From the NCBI RefSeq assembly GCF_028993575.1, contig NZ_CP118615.1:6787001-6851000 (forward strand): a DNA stretch of 64,000 bases, in the 5' to 3' direction. The DNA comes from Micromonospora cathayae (lineage in GTDB: Bacteria; Actinomycetota; Actinomycetes; Mycobacteriales; Micromonosporaceae). A program made the position numbers and the translations under genes. Under the pieces are notes generated by a model. The model did no database searches and was not told the origin of the DNA. It worked only from the letters and a program-made list of their open reading frames with translations. Positions 9,103 to 18,440 of this stretch are shown here, one piece after another (the stretch's first letter is position 1; the number at the start of each line of letters is the position of its first letter).

Positions 9103-10512
9103 GTGACGGTACGTGTGCGATTCGCCCCCTCTCCGACCGGTATGTTCCACGTCGGCGGTGCCCGCTCGGCACTCCAGAACTGGATCTACGCCAAGCAGCA
9201 GGGCGGGGTGTTCGTGCTGCGCGTCGAGGACACCGACGCCGCCCGGAACCGCCCGGAGTGGACCGAGGGCATCCTGTCCGCGCTGGACTGGATCGGCATC
9301 GAACGCGGCACCTACGAGGGGCCGTACTTCCAGTCGCAGAACGCCGGTGAGCACCGGGCCGCCGCCCAGCGGCTGCACGACTCCGGCCGGGCGTACTACT
9401 GCGACTGCACCCGCGAGGCGGTGCAGGCCCGCAGCGGCTCGCAGTACGCCGGCTACGACGGCTTCTGCCGGGACCGGGGCCTGCCGCCGGGCGAGGGACG
9501 GGCGCTGCGCTTCCGTACCCCCGACGAGGGCACCACCGTGGTGGTCGACCTGATCCGGGGCGAGCCGACCTTCGAGAACCGGCTGATCGAGGACTTCGTC
9601 ATCGCCCGGGGCGACGGCTCCCCGGTGTTCCTGCTCGCCAACGTGGTCGACGACATGACCATGGGGATCACCCACGTGATCCGGGCCGAGGAGCACCTGC
9701 CCAACACCCCGAAGCAGCAGCTCCTCTGGGACGCCCTCGGCGTCAAGCCGCCGGTCTGGGCGCACGTGCCGGTGGTGGTCAACGAGAAGCGGCAGAAGCT
9801 CTCCAAGCGGCGCGACAAGGTAGCCCTGGAGGCGTACCGGGACGAGGGCTACCTCGCCGACGCGATGCGCAACTACCTGATGCTGCTCGGCTGGGCCCCG
9901 TCCGGCGACCGGGAGATCGTCCCGTGGTCGGTGATCGAGGAGGAGTTCCGGCTGGCGGAGGTCAACCCGTCCCCGGCGTTCTTCGACGAGAAGAAGCTGC
10001 GCGCGTTCAACGGCGAGTACATCCGGGCCCTGCCGGTGCCGGAGTTCGTCGCCGCCTGCCAGCCCTGGCTGACCGGCACCGCGACGATCGCCCCGCCGCC
10101 GTGGCAGCCGGAGCAGTTCGACGCGGACGCGTTCGCGGCGGTCGCCCCGCTGGCGCAGACCCGGATCGCGGTGCTCAGCGAGATCGTGCCGAACGTGGAC
10201 TTCCTCTTCCTCGACTCGCCGCTGATCGACGAGGCGGCCTGGGCGAAGGCCATGAAGGAGGGCGCGGGCGAACTGCTGGACGCCGCCACCGCCGCCTACA
10301 CGGCGCTGGAGTCGTGGGACGCGGAGTCGCTCAAGTCGACCCTGGAGGCGGTCGGCGCGGAGCGCGGGCTCAAGCTCGGCAAGGCGCAGGCGCCGGTCCG
10401 GGTGGCGGTCACCGGTCGCAGCGTCGGCCTGCCGCTGTTCGAGTCGCTGGAGGTGCTCGGTCGGGAGCGCACCCTGGCCCGGTTGCGCGCCGCCCGGGTC
10501 CGCCTCCCCTGA
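9103..10512 (+). CDS. gltX: Glutamyl-tRNA synthetase
   Basis: 469-residue class I aminoacyl-tRNA synthetase charging tRNA(Glu). The N-terminal '[20 protein letters not shown]' holds the HIGH-equivalent, and 'KLSKRRDK' at residues 232-239 is the KMSKS loop. '[13 protein letters not shown]' lies in the insertion of the catalytic domain. The C-terminal anticodon-binding helical domain is complete. The GTG start is fixed by the promoter, which leaves no room for a leader. It is followed by a strong hairpin. Confidence 0.97.
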   Translation: MTVRVRFAPSPTGMFHVGGARSALQNWIYAKQQGGVFVLRVEDTDAARNRPEWTEGILSALDWIGIERGTYEGPYFQSQNAGEHRAAAQRLHDSGRAYYCDCTREAVQARSGSQYAGYDGFCRDRGLPPGEGRALRFRTPDEGTTVVVDLIRGEPTFENRLIEDFVIARGDGSPVFLLANVVDDMTMGITHVIRAEEHLPNTPKQQLLWDALGVKPPVWAHVPVVVNEKRQKLSKRRDKVALEAYRDEGYLADAMRNYLMLLGWAPSGDREIVPWSVIEEEFRLAEVNPSPAFFDEKKLRAFNGEYIRALPVPEFVAACQPWLTGTATIAPPPWQPEQFDADAFAAVAPLAQTRIAVLSEIVPNVDFLFLDSPLIDEAAWAKAMKEGAGELLDAATAAYTALESWDAESLKSTLEAVGAERGLKLGKAQAPVRVAVTGRSVGLPLFESLEVLGRERTLARLRAARVRLP

Positions 10513-10521
10513 TCCCGGTAC

Positions 10522-10551
10522 GGCCCGTCGGCACCCCCGTGCCGGCGGGCC
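10522..10551. terminator. Terminator after gltX
   Basis: 13-base arms (10522-10534, 10539-10551; one G-T pair) with a CCCC loop, 9 bases after the gltX stop and facing the end of the CopC-like gene on the other strand. It may serve both. Confidence 0.6.
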
Positions 10552-10650
10552 GGAGCACCGGCGGCGGGGCGGTGAGCGGGGCCGACGGGTCGGACCCGTC
10601 GATGGCACGTTATGCCCGGCGGGCCGGGGGGGCGCTGGCGGGTCGCCGCG

Positions 10651-11268
10651 CTACCGGGTGGTGGAGCGGCGGCGACGGAGCAGCAGCCCGAGCCCGAGCG
10701 CGGTGAGCACGGTCACCCCGCCGATCAGCCAGGCCCAGGCCGGCACCCCACTGTCGTCCGTGGAGCCGGCGGCCGGGTCGGCCGCCGGCGGGCTGGCCGC
10801 CGGTGAGGTGGGCGCGGCGCTCGGCGACGGCGGGGTGGGCGACGCCACGGTCGGCTCCGGGGACGGCGTCGGGTCGGCCGGCGTACCGGTGGTCATGGTG
10901 AACCGGACCTCGCCCTTGATCGGGTGCCCGTCGGACGAGGCGACCTGGTAGGCGACGGTGTAGAGACCCGCCGCGCCCGGAACGAACGCCACCCGCACCC
11001 GGGACCCGTCGAAGGTCGGGGTACCCCGGGACGCCGGCACATTGTCCGGTCCGGTTACTGTGATCTTCGTCGTGTTCGGATCGACCTTGGCGAGAAATCG
11101 CAGCTCGATCCGGGTCGGCGCCTGCGCCAACCGGGCGCCGTCACGCGGATCGCTGCCGGTCAGCGAGTTGTGCGCGGCGGCCGGGGTCGCCGACCACACC
11201 GACACGCCGAGCACCACGCCGATCGTGACCAACCAACCAGCCACCATCCGTAGGACCCTGCCCCCCAT
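10651..11268 (-). CDS. CopC-family copper resistance protein, secreted and membrane-anchored
   Basis: 205 residues. A signal peptide (to about residue 35) ends in 'ATPAAAH', leaving His as the first mature residue, the copper ligand of CopC proteins. The domain continues 'NSLTGSDPRDGARL' and ends with the second conserved His in 'SSDGHPIKGEVRFT'. A Pro/Ser/Thr linker and a C-terminal membrane helix with an RRRR stop-transfer follow. This is the actinobacterial CopC-TM form, lacking the fused CopD channel. The ATG at 11268 has GGAGGGG 3 bases upstream. A reading frame extending to 12195 is read-through of non-coding sequence. Divergent from the next gene with a 225-base shared control region. 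Confidence 0.88.
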   Translation of the reverse strand: MGGRVLRMVAGWLVTIGVVLGVSVWSATPAAAHNSLTGSDPRDGARLAQAPTRIELRFLAKVDPNTTKITVTGPDNVPASRGTPTFDGSRVRVAFVPGAAGLYTVAYQVASSDGHPIKGEVRFTMTTGTPADPTPSPEPTVASPTPPSPSAAPTSPAASPPAADPAAGSTDDSGVPAWAWLIGGVTVLTALGLGLLLRRRRSTTR

Positions 11269-11493
11269 GCACCCCTCCGTAAAGGTACGATCCGCCCACC
11301 GGTCAACCGTCCAGACATTAGTCGGGCGGAGATCGCAGATAGTTCCAAATACTGTTCTGAAAGCTGCAACCGAGCGACGTTCAGCGGAGTCTTTGAGATG
11401 GAGGCCCGTCCCTGCGGGACATGGTCGTGCCGTCCTCAGCCAGCGCGTGACCTGCAGCAAGGCCATCCATCGAAACGGGGCGAGGAGGCGGCG

Positions 11494-12135
11494 ATGGTCC
11501 GGAGGGTGAGGCGGCTGCTGGTCGCGACGGTCGGCGCGATGCTGGTCGCGGCGTTGTCGGGCAGCATCGCCCAGGCGGCGCCGAAGCCGGCTCCGGCCGG
11601 GGTGGAGATCACCGGGGAGGGGCTGGCCGAGGCGCTGCGGCTGCGGGCCGAGAACGACCCGGAGCACGTGACCGCCATCATCGACCAGGTCAACTGGTTC
11701 GGTGCCACCGGCGCTCCGTCCGGCCCGAAGGCCGCCGACCTCGGTCCCAAGTACACGGTCGTGGTGCTGGCCGGCGACGAGCCCCGGCAGACCTTCGACC
11801 TGTACCCGCTCGCCAAGGGCGGGCCGCGGGCCTTCCGCCCGGCGAAGCAGCCGGACGAGCGGAAGACCCGGGCCGGCTGGTTCCTCGGCCGGCTGAACAT
11901 GTCCGAGACGCTGCGTACGGCCGGTGTGCCGTTGCCCCGCCAGGTCGAGACGGTCAGCGGCGGGGTCGGCGGCGGCGAGCGGATGCTCCCGGACGAGGCC
12001 CTCGACCCGGGGCGTGACCTCGACAAGGCGGTCGACGAGTTGCAGCGGCTGCTGCTGCTCAACGCCGGCGTGGTGGTCGCCATCACCCTCGGGCTGGCCG
12101 GCATCGCCCTGCTGATCCGGCGGCGCACCCGCTGA
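11494..12135 (+). CDS. Secreted single-pass membrane protein of unknown function
   Basis: 213 residues starting at an ATG with GAGGAGG upstream. A signal peptide ('RRLLVATVGAMLVAALSGSIAQAA') is followed by an extracytoplasmic domain of about 150 residues and a C-terminal membrane helix ('LLLNAGVVVAITLGLAGIAL') ending in RRRTR. The exposed part has no motif I recognise. The layout (signal, domain, one C-terminal anchor) matches that of the divergent CopC-like gene, which might mean a shared role at the cell surface, but no metal-binding cluster is visible here. Confidence 0.75.
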   Translation: MVRRVRRLLVATVGAMLVAALSGSIAQAAPKPAPAGVEITGEGLAEALRLRAENDPEHVTAIIDQVNWFGATGAPSGPKAADLGPKYTVVVLAGDEPRQTFDLYPLAKGGPRAFRPAKQPDERKTRAGWFLGRLNMSETLRTAGVPLPRQVETVSGGVGGGERMLPDEALDPGRDLDKAVDELQRLLLLNAGVVVAITLGLAGIALLIRRRTR

Positions 12136-12188
12136 CCAGCCCACCTGGTGGGCGTCCACGGTGCGCGCCGACCGGCTGGTGCCGGCGG

Positions 12189-12515
12189 TCAGCACCAGCG
12201 GCGTGGTGGGCGTTCCCGACGGTTGGCGCGCTGGGTCGGCCGGACCGGCCCGTGCCGGTGCGCGCCGGCCCAGCCGGGAAGTTCGCTCCGGCAGGCCGGT
12301 TGCCGCACCGGTTCCGGGTCGATGCAGTCGGCGACCCGCTGCCGGGGCACCACCGGCTCCTCCTCGACGGGACGACCCGCCGGCTCGGTCAGGTGCGGTG
12401 TGCCCAGGGGCGACCGGCGGTGGCCGTGGGGCTTGCCGGCAGCCTGCTGGTCGTGATGACCCAGCCGGCCGGGTTCCCCCTGGGCGCAGCCGTGTTCGGC
12501 CTCCCCGTGCGCCAT
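12189..12515 (-). CDS. Possible small hypothetical protein
   Basis: 108 residues from an ATG with GAGGAG 6 bases upstream. The product is rich in His, Gly, Glu and Pro and has four Cys ('HGCAQGE', 'VADCIDPE', 'QPACRSE'). Codon third positions are mostly G/C, as in real genes here, but no family is recognised. If it is not a gene, 12136-12779 is non-coding apart from small hairpins (for example GCCCACC/GGTGGGC just after 12135). Confidence 0.4.
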   Translation of the reverse strand: MAHGEAEHGCAQGEPGRLGHHDQQAAGKPHGHRRSPLGTPHLTEPAGRPVEEEPVVPRQRVADCIDPEPVRQPACRSELPGWAGAHRHGPVRPTQRANRRERPPRRWC

Positions 12516-12779
12516 TGCGGTCTCCTCACGTTCGCCTTCGCCCATGGGCGATCCACCTGGGGCCCGCCGTCGGATCGATCACGACGACGACGCGCGACCG
12601 CGTTCCATGGAAGTTCCACGAACCGTGCCGTGCCCTGTCACCGTACTGGCCGTCGGCGGCGCGCGGTACGTCGCATGCGTAAACTCCAGGCCACGGTCAC
12701 GGCCGGGCGGGTCGCCGCCGGGACCGGGTCGGCGCGCCGGGATCGCTGCCCGACCGGGCCGCCCCGGGTCGACGCCGGC

Positions 12780-13439
12780 TCAGGACGCCGGGGTGCGCTC
12801 CGGCGGGCCGGAGGCGGTGACGCCGGTGCCGGGCCGGACGGCGTACGCGGCCAACGGGACGACCACCAGCGCCAGCAGCCAGCCACCGAGCACGTCGGCG
12901 GGCCAGTGGGCCAACAGGGCGACCCGGGTCAGGCTGACGAACAGCGCGAACCCGGCCGCCACCAGGACCGTCACGATCCGACCGGTCCGGGCCAGCCAGG
13001 GCCAGAGCAACAGTGCGGCGGCGAGCGCGGCGGCGGTGGCGTTGCTGGTGTGTCCGCTCGGGAACCCGTTGCTCTGCACCGTGACGAAACCGTCCACCGG
13101 GCGCGGGTGGGACAGCGCCCAGTGACCGAGGCCCCACAGCACCGGCACGACCGTGGTGACGGTGGCGCAGAACACCGCGGCCGGCCGGCGGCCCCGCAGC
13201 AGCAGGGTGAGCGCCGCGACCAGGCCGGTGACCAGGAACGGGACGGTGGCGGCCACGTCGGTGAGGATCCGCAGCGCCGAGATCAGCCCGGGGTGCCGGT
13301 CACCGTAGGCACGGAAGACCTCGCTCACCGCGCGGTCGGCGCGTTCCAGCGGCGGCCAGTCGGTCAGCACCATGATCGTCAACAGCAGGAATCCGACCAG
13401 GGCGGACAGCGGGACGAGCAGCGGCGGGCGGGCGATCAC
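12780..13439 (-). CDS. PAP2 superfamily membrane phosphatase
   Basis: 219 residues, about six membrane segments. The three-part acid phosphatase site is complete: 'GHWALSHPRP' (KxxxxxxRP-like, Lys replaced), 'PSGHT' in the middle, and 'TRVALLAHWPADVLGG' (SRxxxxxHxxxD). The family dephosphorylates phosphatidic acid, undecaprenyl diphosphate or related lipid phosphates on the outer membrane face. The Lys of the first motif is not obvious, which is a caution about substrate. A GTG start at 13439 is used; the ribosome site is poor. It lies divergent from fasR with only 68 bases between them. Confidence 0.87.
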   Translation of the reverse strand: MIARPPLLVPLSALVGFLLLTIMVLTDWPPLERADRAVSEVFRAYGDRHPGLISALRILTDVAATVPFLVTGLVAALTLLLRGRRPAAVFCATVTTVVPVLWGLGHWALSHPRPVDGFVTVQSNGFPSGHTSNATAAALAAALLLWPWLARTGRIVTVLVAAGFALFVSLTRVALLAHWPADVLGGWLLALVVVPLAAYAVRPGTGVTASGPPERTPAS

Positions 13440-13507
13440 CGCCGCATGATGGCACGACCCGGGGGCTGGCGCGCGGTGACCTGCGGGGGGCGTGTCAGGC
13501 TAGGGCC

Positions 13508-14731
13508 GTGGTGACCGAGCCGAAGGGTGCCGGGCTGGCGGCCACGCTGCGCCGGATCGAACGCGCCGCGGGCGCGCTGGCCACGGCGAGCGTGGTCCGG
13601 ATGGACGAGACCCTGCCCTGGTTCCGGGCGCTCCCGGCCGACCAGCGGTCCTGGGTGATGCTGGTCGCGCAGGCCGGCGTCCGGTCCCTGGTGCAGTGGC
13701 TGCGCGACGGCGGCGGCCGGGCGGACAGCACCCAGGAGGTCTCCGACGAGGTGTTCGCCACCGCACCGCAGGCCCTCGCCCGGTCGATCAGCCTCCAGCA
13801 CACCGTCGCCCTGATCAAGGTGACCATCGACGTGGTCGAGGAGCAGGTCCCGGAGCTGGCCGCCGACGGCGAGGAGCAGCAGCTCCGCGAGGTGGTGCTG
13901 CGCTTCTCCCGGGAGATCGCCTTCGCCGCCGCCCGGGCGTACGCGCGGGCCGCCGAGACCCGGGGCGCGTGGGACGCCCGGCTCCAGGCCCTGCTGGTGG
14001 ACGCGCTGCTGCGCGGCGACTCGTCGGACGTGCTGGCCAGCCGGGCCGCCGCGCTGGGCTGGGCGGACGCGCCCCCGGTGGCGGTGGCGGTGGGCCGTTC
14101 CCCGGGCGGGGAGGTGGCCGCCGTGCTGCACACCGTCTACCGGCTGGCCCGGCGGATCCGGGTCGGGGTGATCGGCGGGGTGCACGGCGACCGGCTGGTG
14201 GTGGTGCTCGGTGGGGCCGCCGATCCGCTGGCCGCCGCCGAGAAGCTGCTGCCGGCGTTCGGTGAGGGGCCGGTGGTGGTCGGGCCGTCGGTGCTCAGCC
14301 TGGACGAGGCGACCGAGTCGGCGCGCTCCGCGCTGGCCGGCTACCGGGCCGCCCCGGCGTGGCCGGCCGCGCCCCGGCCGGTGCCGGCCAGCGAGCTGCT
14401 GCCGGAGCGGGCGCTGGCCGGTGACGCGGAGGCCCGGCGGCGGCTGCGGCAGGACTTCTACGCGACCCTGGTCCGGGCCGGCGGGGAGCTGCTGGAGACC
14501 CTGGACGCGTTCTTCGCCGCCGGTGGGGTGCTGGAGAGCGCGGCCCGCGCCCTGTTCGTGCACCCGAACACGGTCCGTTACCGGTTGCGTCGGATCGCCG
14601 ATGTGACCGGGTTGTCGCCGTTGGCGCCCCGGGAGGCGTTCGCGCTCCAGGTGGCGCTGACCGTGGGCCGGCTCGATCCGGTGCCGCCCACCGCGCCACC
14701 AGGGGCGGGCGGACGCGCCGAGGTACGCTGA
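13508..14731 (+). CDS. fasR: FasR-type transcriptional activator of fatty-acid synthesis (PucR/CdaR family)
   Basis: 407 residues. The C-terminal helix-turn-helix of the PucR type is at about residues 340-395 ('VHPNTVRYRLRRIADVTGLSP'), with a GGDEF-like/CdaR middle part. Position immediately before fabD-fabH-acpP-fabF is the same as FasR (SCO2386) in Streptomyces, where it binds the fabD promoter and activates the operon; the identification rests on that synteny and the family. The GTG at 13508 is directly followed by a second GTG, either of which could start it. Confidence 0.85.
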   Translation: MVTEPKGAGLAATLRRIERAAGALATASVVRMDETLPWFRALPADQRSWVMLVAQAGVRSLVQWLRDGGGRADSTQEVSDEVFATAPQALARSISLQHTVALIKVTIDVVEEQVPELAADGEEQQLREVVLRFSREIAFAAARAYARAAETRGAWDARLQALLVDALLRGDSSDVLASRAAALGWADAPPVAVAVGRSPGGEVAAVLHTVYRLARRIRVGVIGGVHGDRLVVVLGGAADPLAAAEKLLPAFGEGPVVVGPSVLSLDEATESARSALAGYRAAPAWPAAPRPVPASELLPERALAGDAEARRRLRQDFYATLVRAGGELLETLDAFFAAGGVLESAARALFVHPNTVRYRLRRIADVTGLSPLAPREAFALQVALTVGRLDPVPPTAPPGAGGRAEVR

Positions 14732-14744
14732 CCAGCAGGCAGCC

Positions 14745-14773
14745 TTGTAGGATCCCTCCAAAGGTTCTAGTGT
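14745..14773 (+). promoter_or_regulatory. Predicted fabD operon promoter with flanking CCAAA/TTTGG dyad
   Basis: TTGTAG (14745-14750), 17-base spacer and TAGTGT (14768-14773), giving a 5' leader of about 50 bases before fabD. A CCAAA...TTTGG inverted repeat spans the -10 region and is a candidate operator; FasR is known to bind this promoter region in Streptomyces. Confidence 0.4.
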
Positions 14774-14828
14774 GGTTTGGTACCTCCCGACAACGCGCGA
14801 CCGGCGAGTATCAAGGAGAGTCATAGGC

Positions 14829-15761
14829 GTGCTCGCCGTACTCTCTCCCGGCCAGGGTTCGCAGAAACCCGGCTTCCTGACCCCATGGCTCGATCTGGCC
14901 GGTTCTGAGGCACGGTTGCGGTGGTGGTCGGCGCTCGCCGGCGTCGACCTGGTCCATCTCGGCACCGCCGCCGACGCGGAGGAGATCAAGGACACCGCCC
15001 GCACCCAGCCGCTGCTGGTCGCGGCGTCGCTGCTGGCCGCCGCGCACCTGCCGATGTCCGACGTCGGACTGGTCGCCGGCCACAGCGTCGGTGAGCTGGG
15101 CGCATCCGCGCTGGCCGGGGTGCTGTCACCCGAGGCGGCGGTCGCGTTCGCCGGGGTACGCGGCCGGGAGATGGCGGCGGCCTGCGCGCTGGAGCCGACC
15201 GGGATGGCGGCCGTGCTGGGCGGCGACGCCGACGAGGTGCTCACCGTGATCGAGAAGCACGGGCTGTACCCGGCCAACCGCAACGCCACCGGCCAGGTCG
15301 TCGCGGCCGGGTCGACGGAGGCCATCGACCGGCTCGCCGCCGAGCCGCCGACCGGGGCCCGGATCATGCGGCTGAAGGTGGCCGGCGCGTTCCACACCCC
15401 GTACATGGCCCCGGCCGAGGCGGCCCTGACCGCCCTCGCGGAGGGTGTCACCGCCGCCGATCCGGCCCGGATCCTGCTGTCGAACCTCGACGGCACCGCC
15501 GTCCCGGACGGGCGGGAGCTGGTGCGGCGGCTGGTCCGCCAGGTCACCGCCCCGGTCCGCTGGGACCTCTGCATGACGAGCCTGATCGACCTCGGGGTGA
15601 CCGGGGTGATCGAGCTGCCCCCGGCCGGCACCCTCGCCGGGCTGATCAAGCGGGAGTACAAGGGCTCCGACGCGCTGCCGGAGATCGTCACCCTGAACAC
15701 CCCGGACGACCTGCCGGCCGCCCGGGACCTGATCGCCCGCATCGGAGGACAGCAGCAATGA
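14829..15761 (+). CDS. fabD: Malonyl-CoA:ACP transacylase
   Basis: 310 residues. Moves malonyl from CoA to acyl carrier protein, starting type II fatty-acid elongation. 'LSPGQGSQKPGF' opens the domain, the nucleophile is Ser86 in 'GHSVGE', and the catalytic His189 is in 'AFHTPYM'. The GTG at 14829 is preceded by AAGGAGA; the frame runs open to 14772, but that would include the promoter. Its last bases overlap fabH (ATGA), so the two are coupled. Confidence 0.97.
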   Translation: MLAVLSPGQGSQKPGFLTPWLDLAGSEARLRWWSALAGVDLVHLGTAADAEEIKDTARTQPLLVAASLLAAAHLPMSDVGLVAGHSVGELGASALAGVLSPEAAVAFAGVRGREMAAACALEPTGMAAVLGGDADEVLTVIEKHGLYPANRNATGQVVAAGSTEAIDRLAAEPPTGARIMRLKVAGAFHTPYMAPAEAALTALAEGVTAADPARILLSNLDGTAVPDGRELVRRLVRQVTAPVRWDLCMTSLIDLGVTGVIELPPAGTLAGLIKREYKGSDALPEIVTLNTPDDLPAARDLIARIGGQQQ

Positions 15762-16702
15762 GCGGAAGCCGCATTCTCTCCATGGGGCACTACCAGCCGT
15801 CCCGGGTGGTGACCAACGACGAGCTGGCCCAGATCGTCGAGACCAACGACGAGTGGATCCGCGACCGGGTGGGCATCGTCAGCCGGCGGATCGCCGACGG
15901 CGAGACGGTGGCCGACATGGCCGCCGCCGCCGCCGACAAGGCCCTGGCGAACTCCGGGCTCACCGCCGCCGACATCGACCTGGTGGTCGTCGCCACCTGC
16001 ACCTCGATCGACCGCAGCCCGAACGTCGCCTGCCGGGTCGCCGCCAAGCTGGGCATCACCGCGCCGGGCGCGTTCGACCTGAACACCGCCTGCTCCGGTT
16101 TCGCGTACGCGCTCGGCACGGTCGACCACGCCATCCGGGCCGGGGCCTCGCGTAACGCGCTGGTCATCGGCGCGGAGAAGCTCTCCGACTTCATCGACTG
16201 GACCGACCGCTCGACCTGCATCATCTTCGCCGACGGGGCGGGCGCGGCGGTGGTCACCGCCACCGCCGAGGGCGAACCGGCCGGGGTCGGCCCGGTGGTC
16301 TGGGGTTCGGTGCCGGAGCGCGGCGACGCGGTCCGGATCGAGGGTTGGCGGCCGTACGTGCAGCAGGAGGGGCAGGCCGTGTTCCGGTGGGCGACCACCG
16401 AGCTGGCCCCGATCGCCCTCCAGGCGTGCGAGCGGGCCGGGGTACGCCCCGAGGAGTTGGCCGCGTTCGTGCCGCACCAGGCCAACACCCGGATCATCGA
16501 CGGCATCGCCAAGCGGCTGGGCATCCCGGACGCGGTGATCGCCAAGGACATCGTCGAGTCCGGCAACACCTCGGCGGCGAGCGTGCCGCTGGCCCTGTCC
16601 AAGCTGGTCGAGCGGCGGGAGGTGCCCTCGGGCGCACCGGTACTGCTCTTCGGCTTCGGCGGCGGGCTGACCTACGCCGGTCAGGTCGTCCGCTGCCCCT
16701 GA
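15758..16702 (+). CDS. fabH: 3-oxoacyl-ACP synthase III
   Basis: 314 residues. Condenses a short acyl-CoA primer with malonyl-ACP, which sets straight or branched chain starts. Catalytic Cys112 ('NTACSGF'), His240 ('PHQAN') and Asn270 ('SGNTSAA') are all in place. The ATG overlaps the fabD stop. The 88-base gap to acpP is the only sizeable gap in the operon. Confidence 0.97.
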   Translation: MSGSRILSMGHYQPSRVVTNDELAQIVETNDEWIRDRVGIVSRRIADGETVADMAAAAADKALANSGLTAADIDLVVVATCTSIDRSPNVACRVAAKLGITAPGAFDLNTACSGFAYALGTVDHAIRAGASRNALVIGAEKLSDFIDWTDRSTCIIFADGAGAAVVTATAEGEPAGVGPVVWGSVPERGDAVRIEGWRPYVQQEGQAVFRWATTELAPIALQACERAGVRPEELAAFVPHQANTRIIDGIAKRLGIPDAVIAKDIVESGNTSAASVPLALSKLVERREVPSGAPVLLFGFGGGLTYAGQVVRCP

Positions 16703-16790
16703 TGTCCGGCGCGGTCTCCCACCGCGCCGTTCCCACCGGACGGCACCGCCGTCCGGTGAGTTCACACCATATGAGAGGAACCACATCGCA

Positions 16791-17030
16791 ATGACCCGTG
16801 ACGAGATCACCACCGGCCTCGCCGAGATCCTCGAAGAGGTGGCCGGGGTGAACCCGGACGAGGTGGCCGAGGGGAAGTCCTTCACCGACGACCTCGACGT
16901 CGACTCGCTCTCCATGGTGGAGGTCGTGGTGGCGGCGGAGGAGAAGTTCGGCGTCAAGATCCCGGACAACGAGGTGCAGAACCTCAAGACCGTCGGTGAC
17001 GCCGTCAGCTTCATCGAGGCGCAGTCCTGA
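16791..17030 (+). CDS. acpP: Acyl carrier protein
   Basis: 79 residues, acidic. Ser39 in 'DLDVDSLSMVE' takes the 4'-phosphopantetheine arm that carries growing acyl chains. The ribosome site is GAGAGGAACC, about 9 bases before ATG. It lies between fabH and fabF in the standard actinobacterial order. Confidence 0.97.
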   Translation: MTRDEITTGLAEILEEVAGVNPDEVAEGKSFTDDLDVDSLSMVEVVVAAEEKFGVKIPDNEVQNLKTVGDAVSFIEAQS

Positions 17031-17032
17031 TC

Positions 17033-18259
17033 ATGAGTCGTACCGACGTCGTCGTCACCGGGCTCGGCGCGACGACCCCGTTGGGCGGGGACGTCACGTC
17101 GACCTGGGACGCCATGCTCGCCGGCCGCTCCGGGGTGAGTGCGCTCACCCAGGAGTGGGCCGAGCAGATGCCCGTCCGGATCGCCGCGCAGCTCGCGGTC
17201 GACCCGGCCGGGCTGATCGACAGGGTGAAGCTGCGCCGGCTCGACCGGTCCGAGGCGATCGCCCTGATCGCCGCGCACCAGGCCTGGGCGGACGCCGGCC
17301 TGGCCGACTCCGGGCTCGACCCGGAGCGGCTGGGCGTGAGCATCGGCTCCGGCATCGGTGGCGCGGTGACCCTGCTCAACCAGGACGACATCCTGGAGAA
17401 GTCCGGCCCGCGCCGGGTCTCCCCGCACACCGTGCCGATGCTGATGCCGAACGGCCCCGCCGCCTGGGTGGGGCTGGAGCTGGGCGCGCAGGCCGGCGTA
17501 CACGCGGTGGCCAGCGCCTGCGCCACCGGCGCGGAGGCGATCTCCCTCGGCCTGGACCTGATCCGCGCCGGCCGGGCCGACGTGGTGGTGGCCGGCGGCA
17601 CCGAGGCGGTCATCCACCCGCTGCCGATGGCCGGGTTCGCCTCGATGCGGGCCATGTCCACCCGCAACGACGAGCCGGAGCTGGCGTCCCGGCCGTGGGA
17701 CAAGGGCCGGGACGGCTTCGTCCTCGGCGAGGGCGCCGGGATCGTGGTGCTGGAACGTGCCGACCACGCCGCCGCCCGGGGCGCGCGGGTGTACGCCCGG
17801 CTCGCCGGGGCGGGCATCACCTCCGACGGGTACGACATCGTGCAGCCGCACCCGGAGGGCGCGGGCGCGGTCCGGGCCATCGCGAAGGCCATCGCCGACG
17901 CCGGCGTGGCGAAGAGCGACATCGTGCACGTCAACGCGCACGCCACCTCCACGCCGGTCGGTGACCTGGCGGAGGTGGTGGCCCTGCACCGGGCGCTCGG
18001 TGACCACCCGGTGCTGACCGCGACCAAGTCGATGACCGGGCACCTGCTCGGTGCGGCCGGCGCGCTGGAGTCGATCGCCACGGTGCTGTCGATCCGGGAC
18101 GGCGTGATCCCGCCGACGATCAACCTGGACGACCCGGACGACGCGCTCGACCTGGAGGTGGCCGCCAACAAGGCCCGCCACATGGAGATCCCGGCCGCGT
18201 TGAACAACTCCTTCGGCTTCGGCGGGCACAACGTGGCGCTGGTCTTCACCCGGCCCTGA
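17033..18259 (+). CDS. fabF: 3-oxoacyl-ACP synthase II
   Basis: 408 residues. Elongating ketosynthase; the Cys-His-His triad is Cys163 ('ASACATGAEA'), His303 ('NAHATSTPVGD') and His337 ('TGHLLGAAGAL'). It starts 3 bases after the acpP stop, so it must be co-translated. A type II polyketide origin is unlikely, as no chain-length factor follows and the genes are those of primary metabolism. Confidence 0.97.
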   Translation: MSRTDVVVTGLGATTPLGGDVTSTWDAMLAGRSGVSALTQEWAEQMPVRIAAQLAVDPAGLIDRVKLRRLDRSEAIALIAAHQAWADAGLADSGLDPERLGVSIGSGIGGAVTLLNQDDILEKSGPRRVSPHTVPMLMPNGPAAWVGLELGAQAGVHAVASACATGAEAISLGLDLIRAGRADVVVAGGTEAVIHPLPMAGFASMRAMSTRNDEPELASRPWDKGRDGFVLGEGAGIVVLERADHAAARGARVYARLAGAGITSDGYDIVQPHPEGAGAVRAIAKAIADAGVAKSDIVHVNAHATSTPVGDLAEVVALHRALGDHPVLTATKSMTGHLLGAAGALESIATVLSIRDGVIPPTINLDDPDDALDLEVAANKARHMEIPAALNNSFGFGGHNVALVFTRP

Positions 18260-18319
18260 GCCCAGCCCGCCTGCTACGGACGGCGTCCCCGTTTGTGATC
18301 AGCCGTTCGGTCGGACCTC

Positions 18320-18352
18320 GGCCCCGCTGTCGTGCGATACGACAGCGGGGCC
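18320..18352 (+). terminator. Terminator of the fab operon
   Basis: Perfect 14-base arms (18320-18333, 18339-18352) with a 5-base loop, followed by TTCCC, about 60 bases after fabF. Confidence 0.8.
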
Positions 18353-18440
18353 TTCCCGCGATGTGGGCCTGACCTGCGGGTTAATCCGCTGTTCCTCGGC
18401 CGGTGACGAGTGGGAAATGGCCCGTTCCTAGCTTTCCCGC

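Noticed and set aside
10651..12195. 514-residue form of the CopC-like protein
   Set aside because: The upstream part is antisense to the gene at 11494; the signal peptide and ribosome site place the start at 11268.
13436..18229. 1597-residue open frame on the minus strand across fasR and the fab operon
   Set aside because: It is an antisense shadow of five certain genes; the product is low-complexity Arg/Gly/His-rich with no family features.
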